From Massilia frigida (GTDB lineage Bacteria; Pseudomonadota; Gammaproteobacteria; Burkholderiales; Burkholderiaceae_D): a DNA stretch of 64,000 bases. The translations under genes and the position numbers were made by a program. The notes under the pieces are model-generated. The model ran no database searches, had not been told where the DNA came from, and saw nothing but the letters and a program-made list of their open reading frames with translations. The stretch spans positions 62,001 to 126,000 of the forward strand of contig NZ_WHJG01000010.1 in NCBI RefSeq assembly GCF_011682175.1, read 5' to 3'. Shown here one piece after another: positions 16,266-24,809 of the stretch (the stretch's first letter is position 1; every line of letters starts with the position of its first letter).

Positions 16266-16561
16266 GCCGGGCCTGGTGTTCGGCGCTGCCGGGCGCATTG
16301 CGGCTGGCGCTGCAGATCACCCCGAATGCCAAGAAGACCGAGGTGATCGGCGTGCTCGACGACGCCCTCAAGCTCAAGCTGCAAGCGCAGCCGATCGAAG
16401 GCAAGGCCAACGAGGCCTTGATCAAATATTTATCGGGAGAACTGGGCGTACCGAAAAGTGCGCTCACGATCACGCACGGGCTGACCAGCAAGCGCAAGCT
16501 GGTCGAAGTGGCGTCGGCGACCCTGACGCCGGAGCGGGTCGCGCAAATACTATTGAAGTAA
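16262..16561 (+). CDS. yggU: DUF167 (YggU) family protein
   Basis: A 99-residue protein of the small DUF167/YggU family, recognised by LALQITPNAKKTEVIG, KLKLQAQPIEGKANEALI and LGVPKSALTITHGLTSKRK. The structure of family members is known but the role is not. The ATG at 16262 overlaps the yggT stop (ATGA). A large inverted repeat follows immediately. Confidence 0.88.
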   Translation: MSRAWCSALPGALRLALQITPNAKKTEVIGVLDDALKLKLQAQPIEGKANEALIKYLSGELGVPKSALTITHGLTSKRKLVEVASATLTPERVAQILLK

Positions 16562-16570
16562 GGCCACTGG

Positions 16571-16679
16571 TTTCCCAACCGGGGTCTGACCTCTGATTAG
16601 AAAGATTACTAATCAGGTTTCCCAACCGGGGTCTGACCTCTGATTAGAAAGATTACTAATCAGAGGTCAGACCCCGGTT
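16571..16679. repeat. Direct plus inverted repeat between convergent genes
   Basis: A 46-47 bp segment beginning TTTCCCAACCGGGGTCTGAC occurs twice in tandem (16571-16617 and 16618-16663). The second copy runs into its own complement, making a perfect 24-bp stem from 16624 to 16679 with an 8-base loop. The GGGGTCTGACC / GGTCAGACCCC arms resemble the GGGGTCAGACCCC repeats common in beta-proteobacterial intergenic DNA. Its position between yggU and the oppositely oriented kinase gene suggests a bidirectional terminator. Confidence 0.9.
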
Positions 16680-16686
16680 TGGCAAC

Positions 16687-17625
16687 TTAGAAGCGGTAAC
16701 CGAACTCGGCTTCGAACTTGTCGGCGATCTGGGCGGCCGTGACGACGTGGTTTTGCCCACCCTGGTGCGCGATCTTGATCGCGCCCATCAGGCTCGCCAG
16801 GCGGCCTGTGGTTGGCCAGTCGAGGTCGTTCGTGATGCCGAACAGCAGCCCGGCGCGGTAGGCGTCGCCGCAGCCGGTCGGGTCGACTACCGCCGCCGCT
16901 TGCACGCAGGGAATCTCGTGGCGCTTGCCGCCGGTGTAAATCTCGGAACCCTTCTCGCCGCGCGTGACGATCAGCGCTTCCAGGCGGCCGGCGATGTCGG
17001 CCAGGGTCAGGCCGGTACGGTCCATCAGCATCTCGAACTCGTAGTCATTGGCGGCCACATAGGTCGCCTGGTTGATGAATTCGATCAATTCGTCGCCGCT
17101 GAACATCGGCAATTGCTGGCCCGGGTCGAACATGAACGGCACGTTCAGCGCCGCGCAGTCGCGCGCGTGCTTGATCATCCCGCCACGCCCGTCCGGCGCG
17201 ATGATGGCCACGCGCAGCGCGCCCTGGTCGCCGACATTGTTTTCATGCGCGAATTCCATCGCGCCCGGGTGGAAGGCATTGATCTGGTTGTTGTCGAGGT
17301 CGGCCGTGACGAAGCATTGCGCGGTGTACGAGTGGGTGATCTTGCGGATCGCGCGCGTTTCGATGCCGAGCTTTTCGAAGCGTTCCAGGTATTCGCCGCC
17401 ATCCTGGCCAATCGCGGCCATGATCAGCGGCTCGCCGCCCAGCATCTTGAGGTTGTAGGCGATGTTGGCCGAGCAGCCGCCATATTCGGTGCGCAAGGTC
17501 GGTACCAGGAAGGAGACGTTGACCTTGTGCAGTTGGTCGGCCAGCAGCGTTTCGCCGAAACGGCCGTTGTATTGCATGATCTTGTCGAATGCGAGCGATC
17601 CGCAGATCAGCGTGGTCTTGGTCAT
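16687..17625 (-). CDS. PfkB-family carbohydrate/nucleoside kinase (adenosine kinase-like)
   Basis: A 312-residue kinase of the ribokinase/PfkB family. The N-terminal GG region is EYGGCSANIAYNLKMLGGEP. The C-terminal signature DPTGCGDAYRAGLL carries the catalytic Asp and the anion hole. The sequence resembles adenosine-kinase-like members, but the true substrate cannot be told. It is the last gene of a leftward block; nine bases separate it from the DUF3426 gene, and the hairpin at 16624 ends the transcript. Confidence 0.85.
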   Translation of the reverse strand: MTKTTLICGSLAFDKIMQYNGRFGETLLADQLHKVNVSFLVPTLRTEYGGCSANIAYNLKMLGGEPLIMAAIGQDGGEYLERFEKLGIETRAIRKITHSYTAQCFVTADLDNNQINAFHPGAMEFAHENNVGDQGALRVAIIAPDGRGGMIKHARDCAALNVPFMFDPGQQLPMFSGDELIEFINQATYVAANDYEFEMLMDRTGLTLADIAGRLEALIVTRGEKGSEIYTGGKRHEIPCVQAAAVVDPTGCGDAYRAGLLFGITNDLDWPTTGRLASLMGAIKIAHQGGQNHVVTAAQIADKFEAEFGYRF

Positions 17626-17633
17626 GATGTGCC

Positions 17634-19898
17634 TTATGGATAGAAGATGGCGATACGGTAGCCGGACGCCTTGATCTGTTTTACTTCAAAAGTCAGTTTG
17701 ACGGCTTGTTCGGACCGCGCCGCGAAGCCTTTGGCCGTCACCGTGCCCTTGGGCAGGTATTCGGCGGGCACGACCACGCGCCGCAGCAGGGTCTTGTCGT
17801 TGCCATCGGTCAGCGCCAGTTCGATGTTCGGCCAGGCTTGGGTCAGGTCGCTCTGGTTGCGCAGCAGGGTCGACAGCGTGAAGGCGTTGGCGCCGAGCGA
17901 TTGCAGCTCGCCCGTTTCAATGCTCAGGCTGTCGATCTGGGCCGGCAGTTCGAGTTTGCAGCCGAGCGTGGCGCAGGCCGAGACCAGCACGGGTTTGATC
18001 GCAGGGAACTTGGCCACCAGGATGTTGCGGAAGGTGGTAACGCCCTGGCCCACCAGCAGGATCGCCAGCAAGACCGAACCGAGCAGCATCGCGATCCGGC
18101 GCGAGCCTTGTTTTTCTTCCAGTTCGCGGCTGCGGCGCAGGAAATCGGGCTCGTCGTGCTCCGGCTCGGGAACGACCGCTGCGGGCGGCGGTGGCGGTGG
18201 CGCGGCCGGCTTCTTTGCCACCTTTTTCGACGGCTTCGGCGCGGGATTCTCGCCCGACGACTGGCGCAGCAGCGGCAGCGGGGCATGCTCCAGGTCGCGC
18301 ACGAGTGGTTCAGTGTTGGGGTTCAGCAATGCGTCGCTGCGCGCCTCGTCGTCGTGCGGCGTGGTTTCTTCAGCGTAGGAAAGCACCAGCACGGTGTGTC
18401 CCGGCTCGTCATATGCATGCTCGACCACAGGCTGGAACCTGGCCGGCCTGGCGGCACGTGGCTCGACGCCGACTGGTTCGTCGTAGGCCGGCTCGTCAAG
18501 TTCCGGTTCGACATGGAGCCGCTCGTTGAACGAGGGCGCGACCAGCGGTGGCTGGAACTGGGCTGGCTCGGCCAGTTCCGGTTCGACATGGAGCGGCTCA
18601 TCGAACGCAGGCTCGACCGGCGGCGGCAGGAATTGGGCAGGCTCGGCCAGCTCCGGTTCGACATGAACCGGCTCATCGAACGCAGGCTCGACCGGCGGCG
18701 GCAGGATTTGGGCAGGCTCGGCCAGCTCCAGTTCGACATGGACCGGCTCGTCGAACGCAGGCTTGACCAGCGGTGGCCGGAACTGGGCGGCTTCGGCAAG
18801 TTCCGGTTCGACATGGACTGGCGCGTCGAACGCAGGTTCAAGCAGCGGCGGCAGGAATTGGGCAGGTTCGGCAAATTCCGGTTCGGCATGCACCGGCTCA
18901 TCGAACGCAGGCTCGACCAGCGGTGGCAGGAACTGGACAGGCTCGGCGACCACGGCTTCGGCATGGATCGGCTGGTCGAACGTTGGTTCGACCAGCGGCA
19001 GCAGGACCTTCGCAGGCTCGGCGACCACGGCTTCGGCATGGATCGGCTGGTCGAATGCGGGTTCGATCGGCGATAGTTCGAACCGGGCCGGCTCGACGCG
19101 CACTGGCTCGACAAATACCGGCTCCTTGCGCTCAGGCGCGAAGAACACCGGCTCGATGCGCGCGTTCGGATCGCGTACCGGGGCGGACGGGTAGGTCAGG
19201 TCGAGCACAGGCTCGTTGAAGCTCAGCTCTCCAAACTCCGGCTCGGACAGGTCTTCCGGTGGCGCAATCGCGACGATTTCTTCATCGATCGGCATGTCGA
19301 CCGGAAATGGCGCAGGGCCAGACGCGGGCGGCGCTTGATCGTGGCCGTCGATATCGATCGTCGGCCAGGGTGTCTTGGACTTGCCGCGCCAGACTGCCGG
19401 CGGCGGTTCGGGTTCGACGTACGGCGCCGCGTAGGGCTCGTCATACATGTCCTCGGGTTCGACAAAGGTCGCAATCGAGAGCGGGATGAAGGGCTTGGTT
19501 CGTGGCGCTGGTTCCGGTTCTGGTTCCGGTTCTGGTTCCGCGACAGGCTCGGGTTCCGGCACATGCACCAGTTCGGGTTCAGGCTCAGGAACCGGTTCAG
19601 GCTCGGGAACCGGCGCCGGTTGCGGCCTGAGCCACACCGGAACGAAAGCAGTCTCCATGTGCAGCGTGGACACGGCATTGCCGGGATCGGCGAACGCACT
19701 CGGCGCCGGGCCGGCAGGCGGTTCGACAACAGTGGAGGGTGCGGCTGGCGGCAGCGCGTCGAGTTCGATCAGTGCCGCGTTGCCATCAAAAATTTCATTG
19801 CAGGCGCCGCAGCGCACTATGCCCCCACGTAACTTCAGCTGGTCGGAAGCGACCCGGAAAGTCGTGCTGCAATGGGGGCATCGAGTGGCGAGCGCCAT
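17634..19898 (-). CDS. Zinc-ribbon and DUF3426 membrane protein with expanded Pro/Glu repeats
   Basis: About 754 residues. The N-terminal MJ0042-type zinc ribbon is CPHCSTTFRVASDQL ... RCGACNEIFDG. A very long acidic Pro/Glu region follows, including roughly eight 25-residue repeats (for example PAFDEPVHVEPELAEP). A single membrane helix (IAMLLGSVLLAILLVGQGV, about residue 600) leads to the DUF3426 domain (LGCKLELPAQIDSLSIE to the C-terminus). The family function is unknown; many members are 200-400 residues, so this one is greatly extended. The start at 19898 begins with MALATRC; four bases separate it from the prmA stop. Confidence 0.85.
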   Translation of the reverse strand: MALATRCPHCSTTFRVASDQLKLRGGIVRCGACNEIFDGNAALIELDALPPAAPSTVVEPPAGPAPSAFADPGNAVSTLHMETAFVPVWLRPQPAPVPEPEPVPEPEPELVHVPEPEPVAEPEPEPEPEPAPRTKPFIPLSIATFVEPEDMYDEPYAAPYVEPEPPPAVWRGKSKTPWPTIDIDGHDQAPPASGPAPFPVDMPIDEEIVAIAPPEDLSEPEFGELSFNEPVLDLTYPSAPVRDPNARIEPVFFAPERKEPVFVEPVRVEPARFELSPIEPAFDQPIHAEAVVAEPAKVLLPLVEPTFDQPIHAEAVVAEPVQFLPPLVEPAFDEPVHAEPEFAEPAQFLPPLLEPAFDAPVHVEPELAEAAQFRPPLVKPAFDEPVHVELELAEPAQILPPPVEPAFDEPVHVEPELAEPAQFLPPPVEPAFDEPLHVEPELAEPAQFQPPLVAPSFNERLHVEPELDEPAYDEPVGVEPRAARPARFQPVVEHAYDEPGHTVLVLSYAEETTPHDDEARSDALLNPNTEPLVRDLEHAPLPLLRQSSGENPAPKPSKKVAKKPAAPPPPPPAAVVPEPEHDEPDFLRRSRELEEKQGSRRIAMLLGSVLLAILLVGQGVTTFRNILVAKFPAIKPVLVSACATLGCKLELPAQIDSLSIETGELQSLGANAFTLSTLLRNQSDLTQAWPNIELALTDGNDKTLLRRVVVPAEYLPKGTVTAKGFAARSEQAVKLTFEVKQIKASGYRIAIFYP
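18486..19058 (-). repeat. 75-bp tandem coding repeats in the DUF3426 gene
   Basis: About seven and a half units of 75 bp encode 25-residue repeats. Each unit follows the scheme P-A-F-D-x-P-x-H-x-E, then a Val/Leu-x-E-P segment, then Pro-Pro-Leu/Pro-Val-Glu. Units 5 to 7 are the most alike; the first two (with Q-P-I-H-A-E) form a separate subgroup. Confidence 0.85.
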
Positions 19899-19902
19899 GC
19901 CT

Positions 19903-20850
19903 TTATTGACCGCGAGGGGTAGGTGGAACGTTGCTGCCAAGCTGGCCGTGCAGTGCTACCCAGCCATCTTGCTCCGCCCACACGCCGAGCGTGATGAACG
20001 GTGCATACGCTTCGGCCACTTCTTCCGCCTGGCGCGCGAGCACGCCCGACAACACCAGCGAACCACCCGGGGCGACCCGGCCGGCCAGCATCGGCGCCAT
20101 CAGTTTCAATGGGCTCGACAGGATGTTGGCCACGACCGTGTCGAACTTGCCGGTGGCGTGATGCGGCTTGGCCGAGATGGCGAAGCTGTCCGGCAGGTAG
20201 TAATCGATCTCGCACTGGTTACGCGCGGCATTGTCGCGCGCCGATTCGATCGCTTGCGGATCGATATCGACACCGGCCACGTCGCCCGCCCCCATTTTCT
20301 TGGCTACCATGGCCAGGATGCCGGAGCCGCAACCGTAGTCGAGCACGGTCTTGCCGGGGGCGGGATGCGCCTCCAGCCATTCCATGCACAGCCGCGTGGT
20401 CGGGTGGCTGCCGGTGCCAAAGGCCAGGCCCGGGTCGAGTTCGAGAATCAGGGCGTCCGGATCCGGCGCTTCGTGCCAGCTCGGAACGACCCAGATGTTC
20501 TTGCCAATATGAATAGGCGCGAACTGCGACTGGGTCAAACGCACCCAGTCTTCGTCGGCCACGGCGCGTGTAGTGAACGCCGGCGTGGTTTCAATGCCAA
20601 TCGCCGCAGCCGCTTCGGCCACGATGGCGGCCTGGTCGGCGTCAACGTCGGTCAGGGCTACCACGCGGCTGTGTTCCCACGCCGCTTCGGTCGGTTCCAT
20701 GCCAGGTTCGCCGAACAGCGGCTTTTCCTGGTCGGTGCCTTCGTCGGCATCTTCCACCGACACCGACAGGGCGCCGGCTTCCATCAGCGCGTCGGACAGG
20801 GCTTCCGCGTGTTCACGTGCAATTTCAATGACAACTTCTGTCCAGCTCAT
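19903..20850 (-). CDS. prmA: PrmA, ribosomal protein L11 methyltransferase
   Basis: A 315-residue SAM-dependent methyltransferase that trimethylates ribosomal protein L11. The substrate-binding N-terminal domain starts [20 protein letters not shown]. The methyltransferase domain holds [21 protein letters not shown], motif I in [13 protein letters not shown], and [14 protein letters not shown], all diagnostic for PrmA. Its start overlaps the accC stop by 4 bp, giving the usual beta-proteobacterial accB-accC-prmA order. Confidence 0.95.
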   Translation of the reverse strand: MSWTEVVIEIAREHAEALSDALMEAGALSVSVEDADEGTDQEKPLFGEPGMEPTEAAWEHSRVVALTDVDADQAAIVAEAAAAIGIETTPAFTTRAVADEDWVRLTQSQFAPIHIGKNIWVVPSWHEAPDPDALILELDPGLAFGTGSHPTTRLCMEWLEAHPAPGKTVLDYGCGSGILAMVAKKMGAGDVAGVDIDPQAIESARDNAARNQCEIDYYLPDSFAISAKPHHATGKFDTVVANILSSPLKLMAPMLAGRVAPGGSLVLSGVLARQAEEVAEAYAPFITLGVWAEQDGWVALHGQLGSNVPPTPRGQ

Positions 20851-22247
20851 GCGTCTGCCTTCGTTTCCGATTTGTTAGGGCTGGTCGGGCCTTTCGGCAG
20901 GTCCGGCTTGGCGGCCAGTTTCTGCTCGAGGTAATGGATGTTGGTGCCGCCTTCGATAAAGCGCGCATCGATCATCAGTTCGCGATGCAGCGGAATATTC
21001 GTCAGGATACCCTCAACCACCATTTCCGACAGCGCAATTTGCATGCGGCGGATGGCTTGCTCGCGCGTGGCGCCGTAGGCGATGACCTTGCCGATCATCG
21101 AATCGTAATGCGGCGGCACATAATAACCGGCGTAGGCATGCGAATCGACGCGGATGCCCGGGCCGCCCGGCGCGTGCCAGGAAACGATGCGCCCCGGCGA
21201 CGGGGTGAACTTGAATGGGTCTTCGGCATTGATGCGGCACTCGACGGCGTGGCCCGACAGCATGATGTCGCGCTGGCGGAAACGCAGTTTTTCGCCGCAG
21301 GCGATGCGGATCTGTTCCTGCACGATGTCGATGCCGGTAATCATTTCAGTGACCGGGTGTTCGACCTGCACGCGCGTGTTCATTTCGATGAAATAGAACT
21401 CGTTGTTCTCGTACAGGAACTCGAAGGTCCCGGCGCCACGGTAGCCGATCTTGCGGCAAGCTTCGGCGCAGCGGTCGCCGATCTTTTCGATCAGTTTGCG
21501 CGGAATGCCCGGCGCCGGCGCTTCTTCGATCACTTTCTGGTGGCGGCGCTGCATCGAGCAGTCGCGTTCGCCCAGCCAGACGGCGTTCTTGTGTTCGTCG
21601 GCGAGGATCTGGATTTCCACGTGGCGTGGATTTTCCAGGTACTTCTCCATATACACTTCCGGATTGCCGAAGGCGGCACCGGCTTCGGTCTTGGTCATCG
21701 CCACGGCGTTGAGCAAGGCCGCTTCGGTGTGGACCACGCGCATGCCGCGTCCGCCGCCACCGCCGGCGGCCTTGATGATCACCGGATAGCCCACGCGGCG
21801 CGCGGTCTGGATGATTTCTTTCGGGTCGTCCGGCAAGGCGCCGTCCGAGCCTGGCACGCAGGGCACGCCGGCGCGGATCATGGCTTGCTTGGCCGAGACC
21901 TTGTCGCCCATCAGGCGGATCGAGTCGGAACGCGGACCAATGAAGACGAAGCCGGATTTTTCCACGCGTTCGGCGAAGTCGGCGTTTTCGGACAGGAAGC
22001 CGTAGCCGGGGTGAATCGCTTCGGCATCGGTGACTTCGGCCGCGCTGATGATCGCCGGCATGTTCAGGTAGCTCAGGGCCGATGGCGCCGGTCCGATACA
22101 CACCGATTCATCGGCCAACTTCACGTACTTGGCGTCTTTGTCGGCTTCGGAGTGGACCACCACGGTCTTGATGCCCATCTCGCGGCAGGCGCGCTGGATA
22201 CGTAGCGCGATCTCTCCACGATTGGCAATGAGAATTTTTTCAAACAT
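20847..22247 (-). CDS. accC: AccC, biotin carboxylase
   Basis: A 466-residue subunit of acetyl-CoA carboxylase that carboxylates biotin with ATP and bicarbonate. Motifs include [17 protein letters not shown], the ATP-grasp glycine loop [14 protein letters not shown], and [20 protein letters not shown]. It is slightly longer than the 449 residues of E. coli AccC because of a C-terminal tail rich in Lys, Pro and Ser. It follows accB with a nine-base gap and overlaps prmA. Confidence 0.97.
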   Translation of the reverse strand: MFEKILIANRGEIALRIQRACREMGIKTVVVHSEADKDAKYVKLADESVCIGPAPSALSYLNMPAIISAAEVTDAEAIHPGYGFLSENADFAERVEKSGFVFIGPRSDSIRLMGDKVSAKQAMIRAGVPCVPGSDGALPDDPKEIIQTARRVGYPVIIKAAGGGGGRGMRVVHTEAALLNAVAMTKTEAGAAFGNPEVYMEKYLENPRHVEIQILADEHKNAVWLGERDCSMQRRHQKVIEEAPAPGIPRKLIEKIGDRCAEACRKIGYRGAGTFEFLYENNEFYFIEMNTRVQVEHPVTEMITGIDIVQEQIRIACGEKLRFRQRDIMLSGHAVECRINAEDPFKFTPSPGRIVSWHAPGGPGIRVDSHAYAGYYVPPHYDSMIGKVIAYGATREQAIRRMQIALSEMVVEGILTNIPLHRELMIDARFIEGGTNIHYLEQKLAAKPDLPKGPTSPNKSETKADA

Positions 22248-22256
22248 AGTGGTCGG

Positions 22257-22721
22257 TCAGCCAATCACAAACAGCGGTTGGCCGAACTCGACAGGCTGGC
22301 CGTTTTCGACCAGGATCTTGGTCACGACGCCGGATACATCCGAGTCGATTTCATTGAGCAGCTTCATCGCTTCGATGATGCACAGGGTGTCGCCTTCCTT
22401 GATGTTCGAGCCGATGTCGACGTAGGCGGCGGAGCCCGGTGCCGACGAGCGGTAGAAAGTACCGACCATCGGCGACTTCACGATGTGGCCGGTTGGCTCG
22501 GCCGGGACGGCCACGGGGGCGGCGGCCGGAGCGGCTGCCGGGACCGGGGCGCCGGCGTAGTGCTGCTGCATGCCTTGCGGCTGCATCATGACCATCTGAT
22601 TCTGCGGGATTGCGGATGACTTGACGATGCGGACCTTGCTCTCGCCTTCGGTTACTTCGAGTTCAGCGATGTCCGATTCGGCGACGAGATCGATCAAGGT
22701 CTTGAGTTTTCGTAAATCCAT
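22257..22721 (-). CDS. accB: AccB, biotin carboxyl carrier protein
   Basis: A 154-residue carrier. The N-terminal part is [20 protein letters not shown], then an Ala/Pro-rich linker ([14 protein letters not shown]), then the biotinyl domain (about 80-154) with the biotinylated Lys in [11 protein letters not shown]. It sits between aroQ and accC. Confidence 0.97.
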   Translation of the reverse strand: MDLRKLKTLIDLVAESDIAELEVTEGESKVRIVKSSAIPQNQMVMMQPQGMQQHYAGAPVPAAAPAAAPVAVPAEPTGHIVKSPMVGTFYRSSAPGSAAYVDIGSNIKEGDTLCIIEAMKLLNEIDSDVSGVVTKILVENGQPVEFGQPLFVIG

Positions 22722-22814
22722 GTGAAACCCCTTGGAATTTATTGTGTTTTAAGAGTATGCGGAATGCTCATGATAAAAGCATAACCGCGCATAATGCTTG
22801 AAGATGCCAGTAGA

Positions 22815-23252
22815 TTAACGCTTTTTAAGCGCAAAGTCGATGGCAAAGCGATATCCATCAATGCCGAGCCCGCAAATGGTGCCCTGCGCAATCGCGGACA
22901 GGAAAGAATGATGGCGGAATGCTTCGCGCTGGTAAATATTCGAGATGTGGACTTCCACAAACGGGATGGCAACGCCGGCCAGGGCATCGCGCAAGGCGAC
23001 GCTGGTATGCGTCAACCCGCCCGGATTGATGACGATGGCGTCCACGCCGTCCAAACGGGCGGCATGGATGGCATCGATCAGCGCACCTTCATGATTGCTC
23101 TGAAAGCAAGATATTGTCGCACCCGCCGCGCCAGCCTGGGCTGTCGCAGCGTTCTCGATGTCGGCCAGTGTTGCCTTGCCGTACACCTCTGGCTCCCGTG
23201 TCCCCAATAGGTTCAGGTTGGGGCCGTTGAGCAGAAGGAGCTTTTTTGCCAT
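22815..23252 (-). CDS. aroQ: AroQ, type II 3-dehydroquinate dehydratase
   Basis: A 145-residue enzyme of the shikimate pathway. The signature [20 protein letters not shown] is complete, with the catalytic Tyr in EVYG and His in QSNHEG and VHISN. The aroQ-accB-accC order is common in proteobacteria. The intervening 93 bp before accB may hold an internal promoter but none is clear. Confidence 0.96.
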   Translation of the reverse strand: MAKKLLLLNGPNLNLLGTREPEVYGKATLADIENAATAQAGAAGATISCFQSNHEGALIDAIHAARLDGVDAIVINPGGLTHTSVALRDALAGVAIPFVEVHISNIYQREAFRHHSFLSAIAQGTICGLGIDGYRFAIDFALKKR

Positions 23253-23390
23253 GGTTGAAGGGTCGTTATTGCGCGAAAGTCCCGCATTTTGCCGCCAACG
23301 GCGGGCATTGGCAAGCGAAAAAAATTGCTTGAAATTACTGAACCGTGCATTCCGTACCGTAAAGCACGGTTAAGGGCGGGCTTTTGCCTC

Positions 23391-23957
23391 TCAAGACTTG
23401 AGCGCGGCCAGGTCAGCCTTGAGCTCGTCGAACTTGATACGCCCCAGATAAGTCTTCTTGACCAGGCCATCCGCGCCGATCAGCACGGTGTAGGGCAAGC
23501 CGCCTGCGCTGTTGCCAAACTTGCGCGACAAATCGGTACCACTGATGCCGGCCACGTAGATGGGATAGGTGATCTTGAATTTGGTGGCAAATTCGGCGAT
23601 GTTGGTCGGCGAATCGATGCCGATGCCGATCACATTGATATTTTTCGTGCTGTGCTCGCGGGCCAGGTCGGCCAGTTCCGGCATTTCTTCCACGCACGGC
23701 GGGCACCAGGGCGCCCAGAAATTGACCACCAGCGGCTTGCCCTTCCATTGCGCCAGCGCCTGGGCCTTGCCGGCCGGATCGTTCATGGTTTCGGCAAACA
23801 GGGTCTCGACCGGGGTGCCCGCAGTGCCGGCGGCGGACCCGGCCGGCATGGTGGCCGCCACCGGCGGTGCTTGTTTATTGCGCACGCCAACGTAGGCGCC
23901 CAGCGCGCCGGCCAGCACGGCAATGCCGGCAAAGGTGAAAAGGGTCTGCTTGTTCAT
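23391..23957 (-). CDS. TlpA-like thiol-disulfide oxidoreductase
   Basis: A 188-residue membrane-anchored periplasmic thioredoxin. The signal anchor is FTFAGIAVLAGALGAYVGV. The active site is WAPWCPPCVEEMP, with VVNFWAPW before it and the cis-Pro region in GLPYTVLIGADG. Members reduce periplasmic disulfides, for example in cytochrome c maturation. Its ATG overlaps the stop of the upstream gene by 4 bp. Confidence 0.88.
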   Translation of the reverse strand: MNKQTLFTFAGIAVLAGALGAYVGVRNKQAPPVAATMPAGSAAGTAGTPVETLFAETMNDPAGKAQALAQWKGKPLVVNFWAPWCPPCVEEMPELADLAREHSTKNINVIGIGIDSPTNIAEFATKFKITYPIYVAGISGTDLSRKFGNSAGGLPYTVLIGADGLVKKTYLGRIKFDELKADLAALKS

Positions 23958-24601
23958 ATCGGATCCTGGGGGGAAGTCGGGGGTGTCATCATGCTGCGCA
24001 GCGTGGCGGCGTCGGCGCGCTGGGGGCGGCCGTCGGCGCGTGGCTTGAGGGCGCCGCGCAAGTCGTGCTTTTCATACAGTTCGGCGTGCACGCCTTCGCC
24101 ATGCCACAAGAAACTGACCGTCTCGACCGGGTCGTAACGCGCGCCCTTGAAGTGCGGCGTTTCGGAAATATCGATGGTGACGTTGCGGTTCAGCAGATAA
24201 ATCTGCACTTCCTTGGCGCTGTCGGCGAACAATTGCAGCTCGATGTCGTCGTACTCGCCGGCGGTGCCGTTCAGCACGGCGCCGCTGATGTACGGCGAAA
24301 ATTCGGCCAGCGCATCCATCACTTGCAGGGCCGCCTGGCGCAGCGCGAGCAGGCGCGCCGGCTGTGTGTCGGCCTGGAACAGCGTCTGGTAATCGCGCAC
24401 GGCGTCTTCGATCTGCGCGTTGTCGGGCAGCAGGTTGGCGGCATACGCGCGGCCGGCGTCGGCGCGCTCGCCGAGCACTTGCAGCGCGGCCTTGCGTTTG
24501 GCGCTGGCGTAGTCGGCGCCGTCCTGGGCAATCATGCGCGCGGCGACGGCGGCGATTTCCGCGCGCAGCTGGGGGAGATCGTCAATCGGGGTAGGCATCA
24601 T
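23954..24601 (-). CDS. Unidentified conserved protein beside mpl and tlpA
   Basis: About 215 residues, soluble, helical in the N-terminal half (LRAEIAAVAARMIAQDGADY, the last residues DYASAKRKAALQ resembling an AKRKAA motif). The second half has YISGAVLNGTAGEYDDIELQLF, a pattern similar to minimal nucleotidyltransferases (Gly then Asp-x-Glu/Asp). Homologues are often mis-named UDP-N-acetylmuramate-alanine ligase because they neighbour mpl. The start is placed at ATG 24601 (or 24598). A TTG frame to 24628 has no support. It overlaps the TlpA-like gene and heads the leftward block. Confidence 0.6.
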   Translation of the reverse strand: MMPTPIDDLPQLRAEIAAVAARMIAQDGADYASAKRKAALQVLGERADAGRAYAANLLPDNAQIEDAVRDYQTLFQADTQPARLLALRQAALQVMDALAEFSPYISGAVLNGTAGEYDDIELQLFADSAKEVQIYLLNRNVTIDISETPHFKGARYDPVETVSFLWHGEGVHAELYEKHDLRGALKPRADGRPQRADAATLRSMMTPPTSPQDPI

Positions 24602-24633
24602 GAGCGAGATAATACTCTGGAACGGCAAATGCC

Positions 24634-24760
24634 ATGGGATAGCTCGAAAACCCTACTGCGCGGCGCGATTTTGGGCCTGCGATGCTCACCGTACCTTCGT
24701 ACGGCTGCGCTTCTCGGCCCAAACTCACACCGCTCGCTACGGTTTTTCGAGCCATCCCAT
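24634..24760. repeat. Nested inverted-repeat element
   Basis: Three nested palindromes share one centre. Outer arms: ATGGGATAGCTCGAAAA (24634-24650) against TTTTCGAGCCATCCCAT (24744-24760). Middle arms: TTTGGGCC (24670-24677) against GGCCCAAA (24716-24723). Inner arms: CCGTAC (24689-24694) against GTACGG (24699-24704) with a CTTC loop. It fills the gap between divergent genes and looks like a mobile-repeat or structured RNA element; no coding content. Confidence 0.8.
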
Positions 24761-24809
24761 TGGGTCGGGTAAAATCGCGTATTCATTCATTTGGCCACAC
24801 CCCGACATC

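Noticed and set aside
18486-19058. Possible CRISPR-like array of 75-bp repeats
   Set aside because: The repeats are in frame inside a coding gene, contiguous without spacers, and protein-level conservation explains them.
22739-22987. An 82-residue minus-strand frame between accB and aroQ
   Set aside because: It overlaps the 3' end of aroQ in another frame and has no ribosome site.
24534-24809. Upstream extension of mpl by 92 codons
   Set aside because: It runs through the nested palindrome and the divergent gene's start; the ATG at 24810 gives the normal N-terminus of Mpl.
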